From: Oscillospiraceae bacterium
GTDB taxonomy: Bacteria; Bacillota; Clostridia; Oscillospirales; Acutalibacteraceae
NCBI GenBank assembly: GCA_029225165.1
Contig: JAQXVY010000051.1
Location: 1 to 42,790, forward strand
DNA length: 42,790 nucleotides
Direction: 5' to 3'
Shown here: positions 18,216 through 26,626 of the stretch, one piece after another
Numbering within the stretch: the stretch's first letter is position 1
Layout of the letters: the number at the start of each line of letters is the position of its first letter
The notes under the pieces: model-generated
What the model was told of the DNA's origin: nothing
Database searches by the model: none
What the model saw: only the letters and a program-made list of their open reading frames with translations
Made by a program: the position numbers and the translations under genes

Positions 18216-20195
18216 TTACACAAAATTATATGGGCTGCCGACTTCTTCAATTCCAATATCTTTCAAATAATTATATACACCATCATAATAATCCGGCAGC
18301 ATTGTTTTATCGTTTTCGTCACCGGTTGGGATAAAGATAATAAAACCTTGTCTTGCTCTTGTTAACAGTACTCTATATGCATTTTTCAAGTACAAAACAT
18401 TATCTTCTTTTCTTACATTATTCCATTTTGTACCTGTGAAATTGTAGTATTCAAATTCATTGTCGTTAAAACGAAGATTTGCATCCCAGCAAACAATAGA
18501 CCAGTCAAGCTCAAGACCCTGTATATCAAATTCAGTTGCTGTTTCCTCCAAATAAAAAGATGAACGAACATCATCCTTATCATTTAAAAACCACACTGGT
18601 GCGTCAATCTTATTTTGTACCCAAATACCATATTTTCTTAGACGTTTTGCGCCTGAGCTTGCCGTTAATCCATACCTTTGAGTACCTTTTGCCTTATCTT
18701 TTACCCATTGTTTTGCTTTTTGTAAATCTCTTGTTATACAAATAGGATAATCATTATTAAACTGATGATAAAGAGTACGAGCTGTTTCCTTGTCAACATC
18801 AAGCAATGCTTTTACAAAAGCTGATACATTTTCGCTTCTAAACGAACGAAGCGACACTGCCAAATGCAAATCCTCAACAATATGTACATTTAGCCCTTTT
18901 GTCATTTCACTAATATCATTGTCCTTTGCATATTCTTCATCAGTGATTTTGTCTGAGATATAGACATCCCAATTAGGATAATTATTTTTCAAGGAATCGA
19001 ACCAACCTGCAATTCCTGCAGCCTCTCCCTTGTTAATTTCCTGTCCGCCACCAATTAAGCAAACAATGGTGGCCCAACCTTCATGACGATTTAGAATACT
19101 TATCAAAAACTCCGGCTCAGACATATTAAAATCAAGCACACCCTTTTTTCGCTTCATAAAATCTGAAAGATTTGGCTCATCCCAAGCTCTTTGGGCTTCA
19201 TCAAAAATTGTCACTCTTTCAACAGGAGGAGAATTAACTGAAATTGCATCATCCCTAAAATGATGAATAATCTGGATAAATTCTTTTGCTTTACGCAATG
19301 CATCAGCTTTTTTAGCACCATTTCTTTTTACATCATCTCTGCACAATGCTTCTTGTAATACATCAACAAGAGGACCGTTTCCAGAAAGAAAAACCGCATG
19401 TTCATCTTCATCAACCTTTTGACGCTCTATTGCAATATTAAGTCCTGCAAGGGTTTTACCTGCACCGGGAACACCGGTAATAAAGCAAATTGACTTTTTG
19501 TTATTCTCCTTGCTGTAATCAATTATTTCATTTATTGCTTTTGTAGTTTGATTTAAATTTTTTGCACTTGCATCATTTCTTGAAATATCTTCTACATTAT
19601 GGCCCATGTACAGCGCCTGCGCAGCCTCAATAATTGTGGGTGTCGGCATATAAATTGAGTTTATCCATTGATGATAATCAAAATCAGTTCTTCTGTATTT
19701 ATATATAACGCCTTTAATATACTCTCCAATTCCAAACTCATTACAGCAGTAGGTGTTTAAAATATTTTCTTTCATAACAGAAATATCCGTTTGGGTATTC
19801 TGTGCGTTAGTACATATTAAAATCGGGACCAACAATTTATTATGACTTTCCTTATGAAAACAGTTTAAGTCAAGAGCATAATCTGTCACTTGGTCTACTG
19901 CATAGCTTGGGTAGGCATTTTCTCCTACCTTAAACTCAAGCAAAAATACAATTCCTTTATACAAAACTACATTATCTATGCGGTTTCCTATTCTTGGAAT
20001 GGTGTACTCGAAAAGCAAATGTCCCTCTTGAAAATGGGCAAGTTCTCTTTTCAAAATTTCAATTTCTTTTTTCCATGTATTTTTCTGCAAATCTTCTGTT
20101 GAAAATTGGTCATTACTTGTAATTTCGCCGAAAATTTCGTACTCACTTTTATGCATAAATTCATTGATACTGCTTGAATAATATGCTCGTTTCAT
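18216..20195 (-). CDS. Predicted PD-(D/E)XK nuclease fused to a DUF2075 (Schlafen group 3-type) helicase
   Basis: 659 residues from ATG 20195, 6 bases after ggggagga; a start seven codons upstream would include that site. The N-terminal ~170 residues contain IGNRIDNVV (Asp74), LLEFKVGE (Glu87-x-Lys89) and VDQVTDYALDL (Gln102), in the order and spacing of a PD-(D/E)XK nuclease. The C-terminal part is a P-loop helicase-like module: Walker A GVPGAGKT (241-248), Walker B/DEAQ in VTIFDEAQRAWDE, a CLIGGGQEINKG motif III-like stretch, and YRVLLTRARQGF near the end (superfamily 1 motif VI-like). It stands alone, opposite to the recombinases, between them and core rlmD. Nuclease-helicase fusions near integrases are often antiphage; that role is inferred here. 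Confidence 0.8.
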   Translation of the reverse strand: MKRAYYSSSINEFMHKSEYEIFGEITSNDQFSTEDLQKNTWKKEIEILKRELAHFQEGHLLFEYTIPRIGNRIDNVVLYKGIVFLLEFKVGENAYPSYAVDQVTDYALDLNCFHKESHNKLLVPILICTNAQNTQTDISVMKENILNTYCCNEFGIGEYIKGVIYKYRRTDFDYHQWINSIYMPTPTIIEAAQALYMGHNVEDISRNDASAKNLNQTTKAINEIIDYSKENNKKSICFITGVPGAGKTLAGLNIAIERQKVDEDEHAVFLSGNGPLVDVLQEALCRDDVKRNGAKKADALRKAKEFIQIIHHFRDDAISVNSPPVERVTIFDEAQRAWDEPNLSDFMKRKKGVLDFNMSEPEFLISILNRHEGWATIVCLIGGGQEINKGEAAGIAGWFDSLKNNYPNWDVYISDKITDEEYAKDNDISEMTKGLNVHIVEDLHLAVSLRSFRSENVSAFVKALLDVDKETARTLYHQFNNDYPICITRDLQKAKQWVKDKAKGTQRYGLTASSGAKRLRKYGIWVQNKIDAPVWFLNDKDDVRSSFYLEETATEFDIQGLELDWSIVCWDANLRFNDNEFEYYNFTGTKWNNVRKEDNVLYLKNAYRVLLTRARQGFIIFIPTGDENDKTMLPDYYDGVYNYLKDIGIEEVGSPYNFV

Positions 20196-20210
20196 CAAAT
20201 TTCCTCCCCA

Positions 20211-20350
20211 TAACATCTAATCCACTGCCAGCCATACAGCCAACAGTCGAGTTGCCGGATTAGACAACATCTAAATCACTCACTCAAATTGAGTTTGCAC
20301 CCTAGATAACATCTATCCCGGTGCCACAACCTATGACATCTAATCCACAG
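20211..20350. repeat. Four-fold iterated AGATGT motif upstream of the nuclease-helicase gene
   Basis: ACATCTA cores begin at 20213, 20267, 20309 and 20336. On the minus strand, towards the gene, they read GTGGATTAGATGTTAT or close variants (GGATTAGATGT, GATTTAGATGT, GGATAGATGT, GGATTAGATGT). Steps are 54, 42 and 27 bases. TCTAATCC at 20216 and GGATTAGA at 20256 also form an inverted pair. Possible operator cluster or decayed recombination repeats. No -10/-35 pair is evident in the stretch. Confidence 0.5.
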
Positions 20351-20404
20351 CCTAAACCCTATGACCGTTTTTACAGTAGATATGTTTCCATATAAAATAA
20401 CCAT

Positions 20405-20448
20405 GCTTTTTCAGAAGTTAGACTTCAAATCCCGACTTCCGAAAAAGC
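20405..20448 (-). terminator. Hairpin downstream of rlmD
   Basis: GCTTTTTCaGAAGT (20405-20418) pairs with ACTTCcGAAAAAGC (20435-20448). It lies 32 bases after the rlmD stop. No long T run follows, so termination strength is uncertain. Confidence 0.5.
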
Positions 20449-20479
20449 CAGTAAACAAGCCATTTTCAGAGCCTTATTT

Positions 20480-21841
20480 CTAAACCCTTGACATCAAAAC
20501 TACCGTCTCCACGTGGCTGGTTCTTGGGAAGAGGTCTATGGGAGTTAGTTCTTTTGGGGAGTACTTATTTTCCTCGAATATCTTTAAGTCCCTTGAGAGT
20601 GTTCCGGGGTCGCAGGATACGTATACTACCCTTTTGGGGGACATTTCCTTTATTGTTTCTATAAGCCCTCTTGTCAGTCCTTTTCTCGGCGGGTCAACTA
20701 CTACTACATCAGGCTTTATGCCCTCATTTTTTAGCTTTTCTGCGCATTTTGTTGCGTCACCGCAGATGAATTCTGCGTTTTTTATTCCGTTTATCTCTGC
20801 GTTCAGCTTTGCGTCCTTTATTGCCTGTGGCACAATTTCTACTCCTACAAGCTTTTTGCAGTCCTTTGCCATGGTTAAGCCTATTGTTCCTGTTCCGCAG
20901 TAAAGGTCAACCAAGGTTTCTTCTCCGATAAGGTCTGCGTATTCTTTTGCTTTTTTGTACAATTTTTCCGCTTGGCTGTGGTTTACCTGATAAAAGCTGT
21001 TGGGGGAAATTCTGAAATTCAGTCCGCACAGGTTGTCCACTATATATTCTTCACCGAGAATTGACCTATTCTTTGTGCCGATAATTACATTTGTTTTTTC
21101 TTTATTAGAATTAATTACTACACTTTTAACTTTAGGTATATTTTCTTTTAAAGAATTAACCAGTTCCTCCTGACACTTGATTTTGTCACCGTTTACCACA
21201 AGGCACACCATAATTTCTCCTGTTTTTTCTCCGTAGCGGATATAAAGGTGCCTTAAAAGTCCTTTGTGGGTAATTTCGTCATATACGGACTGATTTATCC
21301 TCTCAAGAAAATCTTTCACTACCGCCATAATTCGGTCAAAAATTTCGGGTTGCAAAAGGCAGGTGTCTGTGTCAACTACCCTGTGACTGTGGAAGCCGTA
21401 AAAGCCCATAAGGATATTTCCATCCTTATCCTTTGCAAGAGGAAACTGCGCTTTGTTGCGGTAGTTGTTGGGATTTTCTGCTCCTACAATTGGGTTAATC
21501 TTCACATCAAGTCCTGCAATTCTTGCAACTGCGTCCCTAACCTTTTGCTCCTTGATTTTCAGTTCGGCATCATAGGTTATGTGACGGTAACAGCAACCAC
21601 CGCATTTCAGGAAAACAGGACAATCAATTTCGCACCTGTCACCTGAAGGAACAACAAGGTTAATCACCTTACCAAAGCAATAATTTTTCAGCACCTTGAC
21701 AATAAGCACCTCTGCCCTGTCACCCACTGCTGAATTAGGCACAAAAATCGCCACACCGTCCTCGCTTTTGCCTACTCCGTAGCCCTCGCTGGTCATTCCT
21801 GTTATGTCAATTATTAATTTGTCATTCTTTTTTAAAGTCAT
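20480..21841 (-). CDS. rlmD: 23S rRNA (uracil-5-)-methyltransferase, RlmD/RumA family
   Basis: About 453 residues. An N-terminal TRAM RNA-binding domain (DITGMTSEGYGVGKSEDGVAIFV) is followed by the iron-sulphur cysteine cluster (CEIDCPVFLKCGGC), a SAM-binding motif DLYCGTGTIGLTMA, VVVDPPRKGL and the catalytic cysteine in YVSCDPGTLSRDL. It methylates uracils in 23S rRNA at C5 using S-adenosylmethionine; Gram-positive members may act at two positions (RlmCD). Start: ATG 21841 (MTLKKND) fits homologue N-termini, but the promoter -10 ends at 21857, so the leader would be about 9 bases; ATG 21850 would be leaderless. Divergent from murC. Confidence 0.92.
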   Translation of the reverse strand: MTLKKNDKLIIDITGMTSEGYGVGKSEDGVAIFVPNSAVGDRAEVLIVKVLKNYCFGKVINLVVPSGDRCEIDCPVFLKCGGCCYRHITYDAELKIKEQKVRDAVARIAGLDVKINPIVGAENPNNYRNKAQFPLAKDKDGNILMGFYGFHSHRVVDTDTCLLQPEIFDRIMAVVKDFLERINQSVYDEITHKGLLRHLYIRYGEKTGEIMVCLVVNGDKIKCQEELVNSLKENIPKVKSVVINSNKEKTNVIIGTKNRSILGEEYIVDNLCGLNFRISPNSFYQVNHSQAEKLYKKAKEYADLIGEETLVDLYCGTGTIGLTMAKDCKKLVGVEIVPQAIKDAKLNAEINGIKNAEFICGDATKCAEKLKNEGIKPDVVVVDPPRKGLTRGLIETIKEMSPKRVVYVSCDPGTLSRDLKIFEENKYSPKELTPIDLFPRTSHVETVVLMSRV

Positions 21842-21856
21842 AACTCTCATAATATC

Positions 21857-21885
21857 ATTTTAACAAAAAAGGCTGTTTAAATCAA
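21857..21885 (-). promoter_or_regulatory. rlmD promoter
   Basis: Minus strand TTGATT (21885-21880), 17 bases, TAAAAT (21862-21857), so close to the gene that transcription should begin at or next to the first ATG. Confidence 0.6.
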
Positions 21886-21912
21886 CTTAACTTAAAAAAT
21901 ATCCATTATTAA

Positions 21913-21941
21913 TTGCAATTTATTCCATAAAAATATATAAT
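21913..21941 (+). promoter_or_regulatory. murC promoter
   Basis: TTGCAA (21913-21918), 17-base spacer, TATAAT (21936-21941), 33 bases before the murC start. Confidence 0.7.
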
Positions 21942-21974
21942 AAGGGTAATACTAATAATAAAGAGGTAATTGTT

Positions 21975-23351
21975 TTGGATAAAAAACATATTTTAGACGA
22001 TAAAAAGAAAATTCATTTTATGGGAATCGGCGGCAGCGGAATGTGTCCTCTTGCCGAAATTCTCAAGGGCAGAGGTTTTGAGATAACAGGCTCCGACATT
22101 AGCGAATCCGACACCTTGGAGCGTATCAGGAGCTACGGTATCAAGGTTTATATGGGACAAACTGCGGAAAATATCAAGGACGCAAAGCCTGATTTGCTCT
22201 GCTATACTGCGGCTATCAAGGCTGACAATCCAGAGCTTGTTTGTGCAAGGGAAATGGGTATTCCAACTCTTGAACGCTCTGAAATGCTTGGTGTTGTTAC
22301 CGGCAAATACAAGAAAAGTGTTGCCATAAGCGGTACTCACGGAAAAACCTCAACAACAGGAATGTTGACTCAAATTCTTGTTGGTTCAGGCAAAGAGCCT
22401 TCTGCCGTAATCGGCGGAAAGCTCCCCTACATCGGCGGTAACAGCACTGTTGGAAAAAGCGACATTATGGTTTGTGAGGCTTGTGAATATGTTGACTCTT
22501 TCCTCCAGCTTCACCCGTTTATCGGTGTAATTCTCAATGTAGACGCCGACCACCTTGACTACTTTAAAAATCTTGACAACATCAAAAAGTCCTTTAACAA
22601 GTTTGCTCACCAGACAAGCAACCTTATTGTTTACAACGGTGATGACGCAAACACAGAGGACGCACTTGAAGATGTGAAAATTAAAAAAATCACCTACGGA
22701 CTTTCTATGGAGAACGACTACTATGCAATGAATCTTCAAAAAGAGGGCGTTACACAGAGCTACGACCTTATGTATCAGGGTGAATTTTTGACAAGAATTA
22801 ACCTTTCTGTTCCCGGAGTTCACAATGTTTATAATTCTCTGGCGGCAATTACAGTTGCAGATTATCTTGGAGTTCCTGTGGATAAAATCGCAGAGAATAT
22901 AGAAAAATTCACAGGTGTTCACAGAAGATTTGAGTTACTTGGCAAGCCTAAGGGAATTACCGTAGTTGACGACTTTGCACATCACCCAACAGAGTTAACC
23001 TCCACACTAAAGACAGCAATGGATCTTGGCTTTAATCACGTTTGGGCGGTATTTCAGCCACACACCTTCAGCCGTACTGCAATGCTTCTCGATGACTTTG
23101 CAAAGGCTCTGAAAATTCCCGACACAGCAATTATTTCGGAAATTTTGCCTGTCAGAGAAACAAACACATACAACATTTACAGCCGTGATTTAGGTGCAAA
23201 GGTGCCAAACTCCGTATGCCTTGACACCTTTGAGGAAATCACAGACTACATTGTAAAGAATGCAAAAGAGGGCGACCTTGTGCTGACAATGGGCGGCGGA
23301 AATGTGTATATGTGCGCAAATCAGATTGTTAAGGCACTTGAAGAAAAGTGA
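21975..23351 (+). CDS. murC: UDP-N-acetylmuramate--L-alanine ligase
   Basis: 458 residues, cytoplasmic. It adds L-alanine to UDP-N-acetylmuramic acid with ATP, the first amino acid of the peptidoglycan stem peptide. The N-terminal UDP-binding loop MGIGGSGM (16-23), the ATP-binding GTHGKTSTTGM, the metal-binding EACEYVDSFLQL, the NVDADHLDYF motif and DDFAHHPTEL are all typical of MurC and not of MurD/E/F. The start is a TTG at 21975, 8 bases after aagaggt; the next in-frame ATG (residue 16) would remove the first strand. It stands alone, outside a dcw cluster, and ends at a bidirectional terminator. Confidence 0.95.
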   Translation: MDKKHILDDKKKIHFMGIGGSGMCPLAEILKGRGFEITGSDISESDTLERIRSYGIKVYMGQTAENIKDAKPDLLCYTAAIKADNPELVCAREMGIPTLERSEMLGVVTGKYKKSVAISGTHGKTSTTGMLTQILVGSGKEPSAVIGGKLPYIGGNSTVGKSDIMVCEACEYVDSFLQLHPFIGVILNVDADHLDYFKNLDNIKKSFNKFAHQTSNLIVYNGDDANTEDALEDVKIKKITYGLSMENDYYAMNLQKEGVTQSYDLMYQGEFLTRINLSVPGVHNVYNSLAAITVADYLGVPVDKIAENIEKFTGVHRRFELLGKPKGITVVDDFAHHPTELTSTLKTAMDLGFNHVWAVFQPHTFSRTAMLLDDFAKALKIPDTAIISEILPVRETNTYNIYSRDLGAKVPNSVCLDTFEEITDYIVKNAKEGDLVLTMGGGNVYMCANQIVKALEEK

Positions 23352-23406
23352 TTTGCACCACTCGTCCTGTCATTCTGAGTGAGTGAAACATCCCACCTGT
23401 CATTCC

Positions 23407-23447
23407 GAATTATGCATTATGAATTATGCATTATGAATTATGCATTC
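23407..23447. repeat. Tandem 14-bp repeat (three units)
   Basis: GAATTATGCATTAT repeats at 23407, 23421 and 23435, the last one incomplete. It follows two loose copies of the CCTGTCATTC motif (near 23367 and 23392) that is also the arm of the 145-bp elements below. Related AT-rich strings occur at 31486-31515. Confidence 0.85.
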
Positions 23448-23455
23448 ATCAATAA

Positions 23456-23494
23456 AAACACCGAGTAATCCACAAAACGGACTACTCGGTGTTT
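23456..23494. terminator. Bidirectional terminator between murC and the rubredoxin gene
   Basis: AAACACCGAGTAaTCC pairs with GGAcTACTCGGTGTTT around a short loop, with A-rich and T-rich flanks, serving the two convergent genes. Confidence 0.85.
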
Positions 23495-23520
23495 CGCTTT
23501 CAATATACAGTTTTTACAAC

Positions 23521-23676
23521 TTATGCCTCGTTGAATTTGTCCTTGCCAACCTTGCAAAGAGGGCACTTGAAATCATCAGGCAAGTCCTCGAACTTTGTTC
23601 CCGGTGCGATTCCGCCGTCAGGATAACCTGCTTCTTCGTCATAAACCCAACCGCATATACTGCATGCATACTTCAT
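23521..23676 (-). CDS. Rubredoxin
   Basis: 51 residues. ATG 23676 follows taaggagg by 8 bases, and the stop is TAA at 23521. The product begins [13 protein letters not shown] and ends with [16 protein letters not shown]. The two CxxC pairs (Cys5/Cys8 and the CPLC pair) bind a single iron, and the [13 protein letters not shown] stretch between them is the rubredoxin signature. Rubredoxin carries electrons in the cytoplasm, in anaerobes often to peroxide or oxygen detoxification enzymes such as rubrerythrin; no partner is adjacent. It lies 113 bases after the DnaC-like gene on the same strand and ends at the terminator shared with murC. Confidence 0.95.
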   Translation of the reverse strand: MKYACSICGWVYDEEAGYPDGGIAPGTKFEDLPDDFKCPLCKVGKDKFNEA

Positions 23677-23789
23677 TTGGTTTTCCTCCTTAGAATAAAA
23701 TTTTATAATAATGACACAGAAAGTACTTGTAGTTTAATTCTAATAAGGAATATTGTTCATACTGTTTCTGCATCTTATTAACTGAAATA

Positions 23790-24785
23790 TTATCTCCTTG
23801 GTACACGAATGTCCTTTCCGATAAAGTCCAGCTTTGCACAGCTTCCCATCACCCTTGACACAAAGCGAGGTGTGTAGCATTTTTCCATATCCTTTAGAGT
23901 AAGGTTACTGCTCATAATTGTTGGCTTTCCGTTAAGGAGTCTTGTGTTGAAGATGTTGTAAATTGTTGATGATGTGTAACTACTTTGGAACTCTGTTCCC
24001 AAGTCGTCAAATATGAGCAAATCGCAGGAAACAAGGGTATTCAGTGTGTCCTCTTCATCATCATAGGCATAGCTGAAATGCTGTTTTTCCAGCTTGGAAA
24101 GTATCATCGGGGCGGAAACATACACAACGCCGTAACCCTTGTTAATAACCTCGTTGGCTATGGAAAGGCTAAGGTGGGTTTTGCCCAGTCCTGTTGCACC
24201 CTTCATCATCAGGCTTGGTGAATTTAGGGAAAAATTCTCCGCATATTTTTTGCAGTAGGCAAGGATTTTGCTCATTCTGTCATATGGAGAAGCTGTGTAG
24301 CCCTCTTGTACATCCATATCGTAGTAATTCAGGCTGAAATTGTCAAAGGAGCAAAGTGACAAGGGAGAAACCTTGTTAAGCTCCTCACAGGCAATTTTTG
24401 CCCTGAGCTTTTTAAGGCACTCACACCTGACAGTCCTGCCCATTTCGTCGTCATATTTTCCTGTATCCTTGCATATGGGACAGGTAAAGTGTGGCTCCAA
24501 TGCGTCTTTGCTGTACCCGTTGTTAATCAGCAATTCCCTTGACTCCTTTTGAAGAGCCAAGCTTTTTTCCGAAAGACTTTTTGCATTTTCAACTGCGTCT
24601 TTTCCCCTCAAAACTGCCTTTGCAGTTTGAGCGCCAATAACTTGAAGTTGTCTTTCAATCTCCCCAAGTCTTGGAATTTGGGTAAAGATTTTTTCCTTTG
24701 CCATATCCTGCTGACGGAGTGCACTGTTTCTTCTTTCTCTTAAAATTTCATCTGCTTTTCGATTTATTTCACTGCTGTAAGCCAT
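23790..24785 (-). CDS. DnaC/DnaI-like replicative helicase loader (AAA+ ATPase)
   Basis: 331 residues. An N-terminal helical region with a four-cysteine zinc site (CPIC at 102-105, CEC at 121-123) is followed by an AAA+ domain: Walker A GATGLGKT (196-203), Walker B LLIFDDLG, sensor-1 PTIMSSNLT and the arginine-finger region TPRFVSRVMG. The family loads the replicative helicase DnaB/DnaC onto DNA. It starts 9 bases after the stop of the DnaD-domain gene, with aagaggt before the ATG, so both are in one operon, the standard clostridial pairing for primosome assembly. Confidence 0.9.
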   Translation of the reverse strand: MAYSSEINRKADEILRERRNSALRQQDMAKEKIFTQIPRLGEIERQLQVIGAQTAKAVLRGKDAVENAKSLSEKSLALQKESRELLINNGYSKDALEPHFTCPICKDTGKYDDEMGRTVRCECLKKLRAKIACEELNKVSPLSLCSFDNFSLNYYDMDVQEGYTASPYDRMSKILAYCKKYAENFSLNSPSLMMKGATGLGKTHLSLSIANEVINKGYGVVYVSAPMILSKLEKQHFSYAYDDEEDTLNTLVSCDLLIFDDLGTEFQSSYTSSTIYNIFNTRLLNGKPTIMSSNLTLKDMEKCYTPRFVSRVMGSCAKLDFIGKDIRVPRR

Positions 24786-24794
24786 AGCTACCTC

Positions 24795-25766
24795 TTAATC
24801 AAACATACTAAATTCTTCATACTTATCGATATCGTAGGAAACCTGTGGTGTGTTATCTCCCTTATTTTCGGGAAGCTTTTTAGTTGACGTTTCTTCAAAG
24901 TCTTTTAATTCTTTTAAAGAACTAATACCTCTTTTGTTCCAGTTTTTGAGAATACCATTAGTATATGTAATGTTAAAGTTGTTTTTCTTGTTCACACATC
25001 TTTCGTATGCTTCCCTAAGCATTTCGTCGCTGAAATGCCACTCATTTATCCAGCGGTTTGCATTTTCCTGCTGTGCCTTTGTAGGTGAGCCTGAATTTTG
25101 TATTCCGAAAATGGCGGAAACCCTGTTCCAAGCCTCGCCGTACTTTTCAAGATTACTGATTTTTTCCTCTGCCCTTTCAACGGTTGTAATCTCCTCTGAC
25201 GCCCAGCCGATAGCCATTTTTTCAATGTACCTCATATTGTCCTTGCCAATGGAATGACAGTACTGAATCAGCATCATCAGCACATCACAGGGCAGTCCGT
25301 CAGTATCGTGAAGCATTACAAGGGTTGCTGTGTCGCCGTTTGAAATGGGCTTTCCCAAAATAACCTGTGTTTCCTGCACAAGTGTTGCAAGGTCGTTGTC
25401 CTCATTAATTCGCCTTGAAACAAAAATGCTGTCCGGCTTTTGCACTCGTGAAAGTGGACGAGGTTTTTTCTTGATTTCAACAGGTGTTTCGTCAGGGATT
25501 TCTGCCCTTTCACTCTGAGGAATATCCCCCTGAGAGGTAAGCACTCCCCTATCTACCCAAAAGGATACAGCGTCCTTAACATCACCCTCGGCAATATTCA
25601 GTTGTTCGCCAACAGACTTTTCTGTCAGGTTGTCACCGTTGTTGCGGAGTATATAAAGGAGAACCTTTAGCTGATTTTCACTTGCCAGCCTGATGTCCTC
25701 GTCAACAACGCAGTTAGGCACAGGGAAGATTGTCCCCCACTTGCCCAAGTTCAGCTGAATTGACAC
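24795..25766 (-). CDS. DnaD-domain replication initiation protein
   Basis: 323 residues from a GTG at 25766, preceded by aaaggatag. The N-terminal winged-helix part (SENQLKVLLYILRNNGDNLT, then EKSVGEQLNIAEGDVKDAVS) and C-terminal DnaD/DnaB-like helical domain (residues about 215-300, with NRWINEWHFSDEMLREAYE and FNITYTNGILKNWNKRGI) are clear; the YxxxIL/NW pattern is the DnaD signature. In Firmicutes such proteins remodel DNA and recruit the loader-helicase complex. First gene of the operon with the DnaC-like loader. Confidence 0.88.
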   Translation of the reverse strand: MSIQLNLGKWGTIFPVPNCVVDEDIRLASENQLKVLLYILRNNGDNLTEKSVGEQLNIAEGDVKDAVSFWVDRGVLTSQGDIPQSERAEIPDETPVEIKKKPRPLSRVQKPDSIFVSRRINEDNDLATLVQETQVILGKPISNGDTATLVMLHDTDGLPCDVLMMLIQYCHSIGKDNMRYIEKMAIGWASEEITTVERAEEKISNLEKYGEAWNRVSAIFGIQNSGSPTKAQQENANRWINEWHFSDEMLREAYERCVNKKNNFNITYTNGILKNWNKRGISSLKELKDFEETSTKKLPENKGDNTPQVSYDIDKYEEFSMFD

Positions 25767-25808
25767 TGTTATCTATCCTTTCGTTATTATAAACTCATTA
25801 TAACACAG

Positions 25809-25837
25809 ATTATACTATAAATCTGCTGAAAAATAAA
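25809..25837 (-). promoter_or_regulatory. Promoter of the DnaD-DnaC-like operon
   Basis: Minus strand TTTATT (25837-25832), 17 bases, TATAAT (25814-25809). A second TATAAT lies slightly downstream without a good -35. Divergent from the tRNA promoter. Confidence 0.55.
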
Positions 25838-25854
25838 TACATTTAAAAAAAATA

Positions 25855-25882
25855 TTGACTATTTTCATTTATATGATATAAT
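25855..25882 (+). promoter_or_regulatory. tRNA-Gly promoter
   Basis: TTGACT (25855-25860), 16 bases, TATAAT (25877-25882), ending 18 bases before the mature tRNA 5' end. Confidence 0.8.
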
Positions 25883-25900
25883 AATATCGTTGTAAGATTT

Positions 25901-25976
25901 GCGGATGTAGCTCATCTGGTAGAGCGCCACCTTGCCAAGGTGGAGGTAGCGGGTTCGAGCCCCGTCATCCGCTCCA
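25901..25976 (+). tRNA. tRNA-Gly (anticodon GCC)
   Basis: 76 bases including an encoded CCA. Acceptor GCGGATG/CATCCGC, D arm GCTC...GAGC, anticodon stem CCACC/GGTGG around loop TTGCCAA (anticodon GCC), T arm GCGGGTTCGAGCCCCGT, discriminator T. All stems pair. Confidence 0.97.
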
Positions 25977-25979
25977 CTT

Positions 25980-26002
25980 AGCGGTTTTTACCGCTATTTT
26001 TT
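25980..26002 (+). terminator. tRNA-Gly terminator
   Basis: AGCGGTttttACCGCT stem followed by ATTTTTT, directly after the CCA end. Confidence 0.8.
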
Positions 26003-26029
26003 ATTATATAAATTTTTTAGGAGGCTGTT

Positions 26030-26284
26030 ATGAAACACACATATATACCTGTGGGCGTATGCTCAAGGCAGATTGACATTGAGCTTGACGACAACGCAAA
26101 GATAATCAATGTAAAATTCCACGGCGGTTGTGCAGGAAACACAGCAGGAATATCGTCCCTTGTTGTGGGAATGAGCGCAGAGGAGGCAATTGACCGACTA
26201 AAGGGAATCGACTGCCGAGGCAGAGGAACAAGCTGTCCCGACCAGCTGGCAACAGCACTTGAAGAGGCTTTGGAGGAATTTTAA
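26030..26284 (+). CDS. TSCPD-domain protein (TIGR03905-type)
   Basis: 84 residues, aggagg ribosome site before ATG. It has four cysteines (Cys11 in GVCSRQ, Cys34 in HGGCAGN, Cys62 in DCRGRG, Cys69 in SCPDQ), arranged as in the TSCPD domain that also forms the zinc-binding C-terminus of class II ribonucleotide reductases. Stand-alone members are common in clostridia and have no established function; zinc binding is an inference from the cysteines. It follows tRNA-Gly and its terminator and is monocistronic. Confidence 0.88.
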   Translation: MKHTYIPVGVCSRQIDIELDDNAKIINVKFHGGCAGNTAGISSLVVGMSAEEAIDRLKGIDCRGRGTSCPDQLATALEEALEEF

Positions 26285-26321
26285 TTATATTTCTTAATAA
26301 GAATATTAATCAGTAGCTGAT

Positions 26322-26357
26322 ACCGAGCAATCCACAATGGGTTGTTCGGTTTTTTTA
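26322..26357 (+). terminator. Terminator of the TSCPD gene
   Basis: ACCGAgCAAtCCa pairs with GGgTTGtTCGGT, then seven T. Of the remaining 26285-26674 gap, the middle is the palindromic element below and its loose arm, and the end is the apgM terminator; no gene is seen. Confidence 0.8.
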
Positions 26358-26454
26358 TTAAAAATTGTTGTTCCCCCTGTTGTAGGTTCAGCACAACGGT
26401 AAATCATTCAATCTCCTCTCTCCTGTCATTCCGAGGAAATTAAACACCCATCCT

Positions 26455-26599
26455 GTCATTCCGTGGGAACGAAGTGACCGAGGAATCTGAAAGGATAGCA
26501 GTTGTGCCTAAATCGACACTATCAGGTTATAGAAAATTGTGATTTTCCTAACAAAGCAAGTGGTAGAGGAAGGGGATTCCTCGACAAGCTCGGAATGAC
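26455..26599. repeat. 145-bp palindromic MITE-like element, copy A
   Basis: It begins GTCATTCCG and ends CGGAATGAC, with nested inverted segments ACCGAGGAATC and GATTCCTCGA inside both ends, so the element can fold into one long hairpin. Copy B at 31281-31425 has the same length and matches it through almost its whole length. A solitary arm lies 30 bases upstream at 26425. No ORF; probably a non-autonomous mobile palindrome. Confidence 0.85.
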
Positions 26600-26626
26600 A
26601 GAGTGTAAAAAGGAAAATTAGTCATA

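Noticed and set aside
18084..20480. Exact right attachment site of the element
   Set aside because: Large serine recombinases use very short core sequences and the left end is outside the window, so no repeat pair can be matched.
22386..22922. Long antisense ORF (178 codons) within murC
   Set aside because: It mirrors murC codons, has no homology and no ribosome site; a shadow of the real gene, as are the other long antisense frames in the core region.
23407..23447. CRISPR-like array
   Set aside because: Units of 14 bases are directly adjacent without spacers; no cas genes or longer spaced repeats occur in the window.
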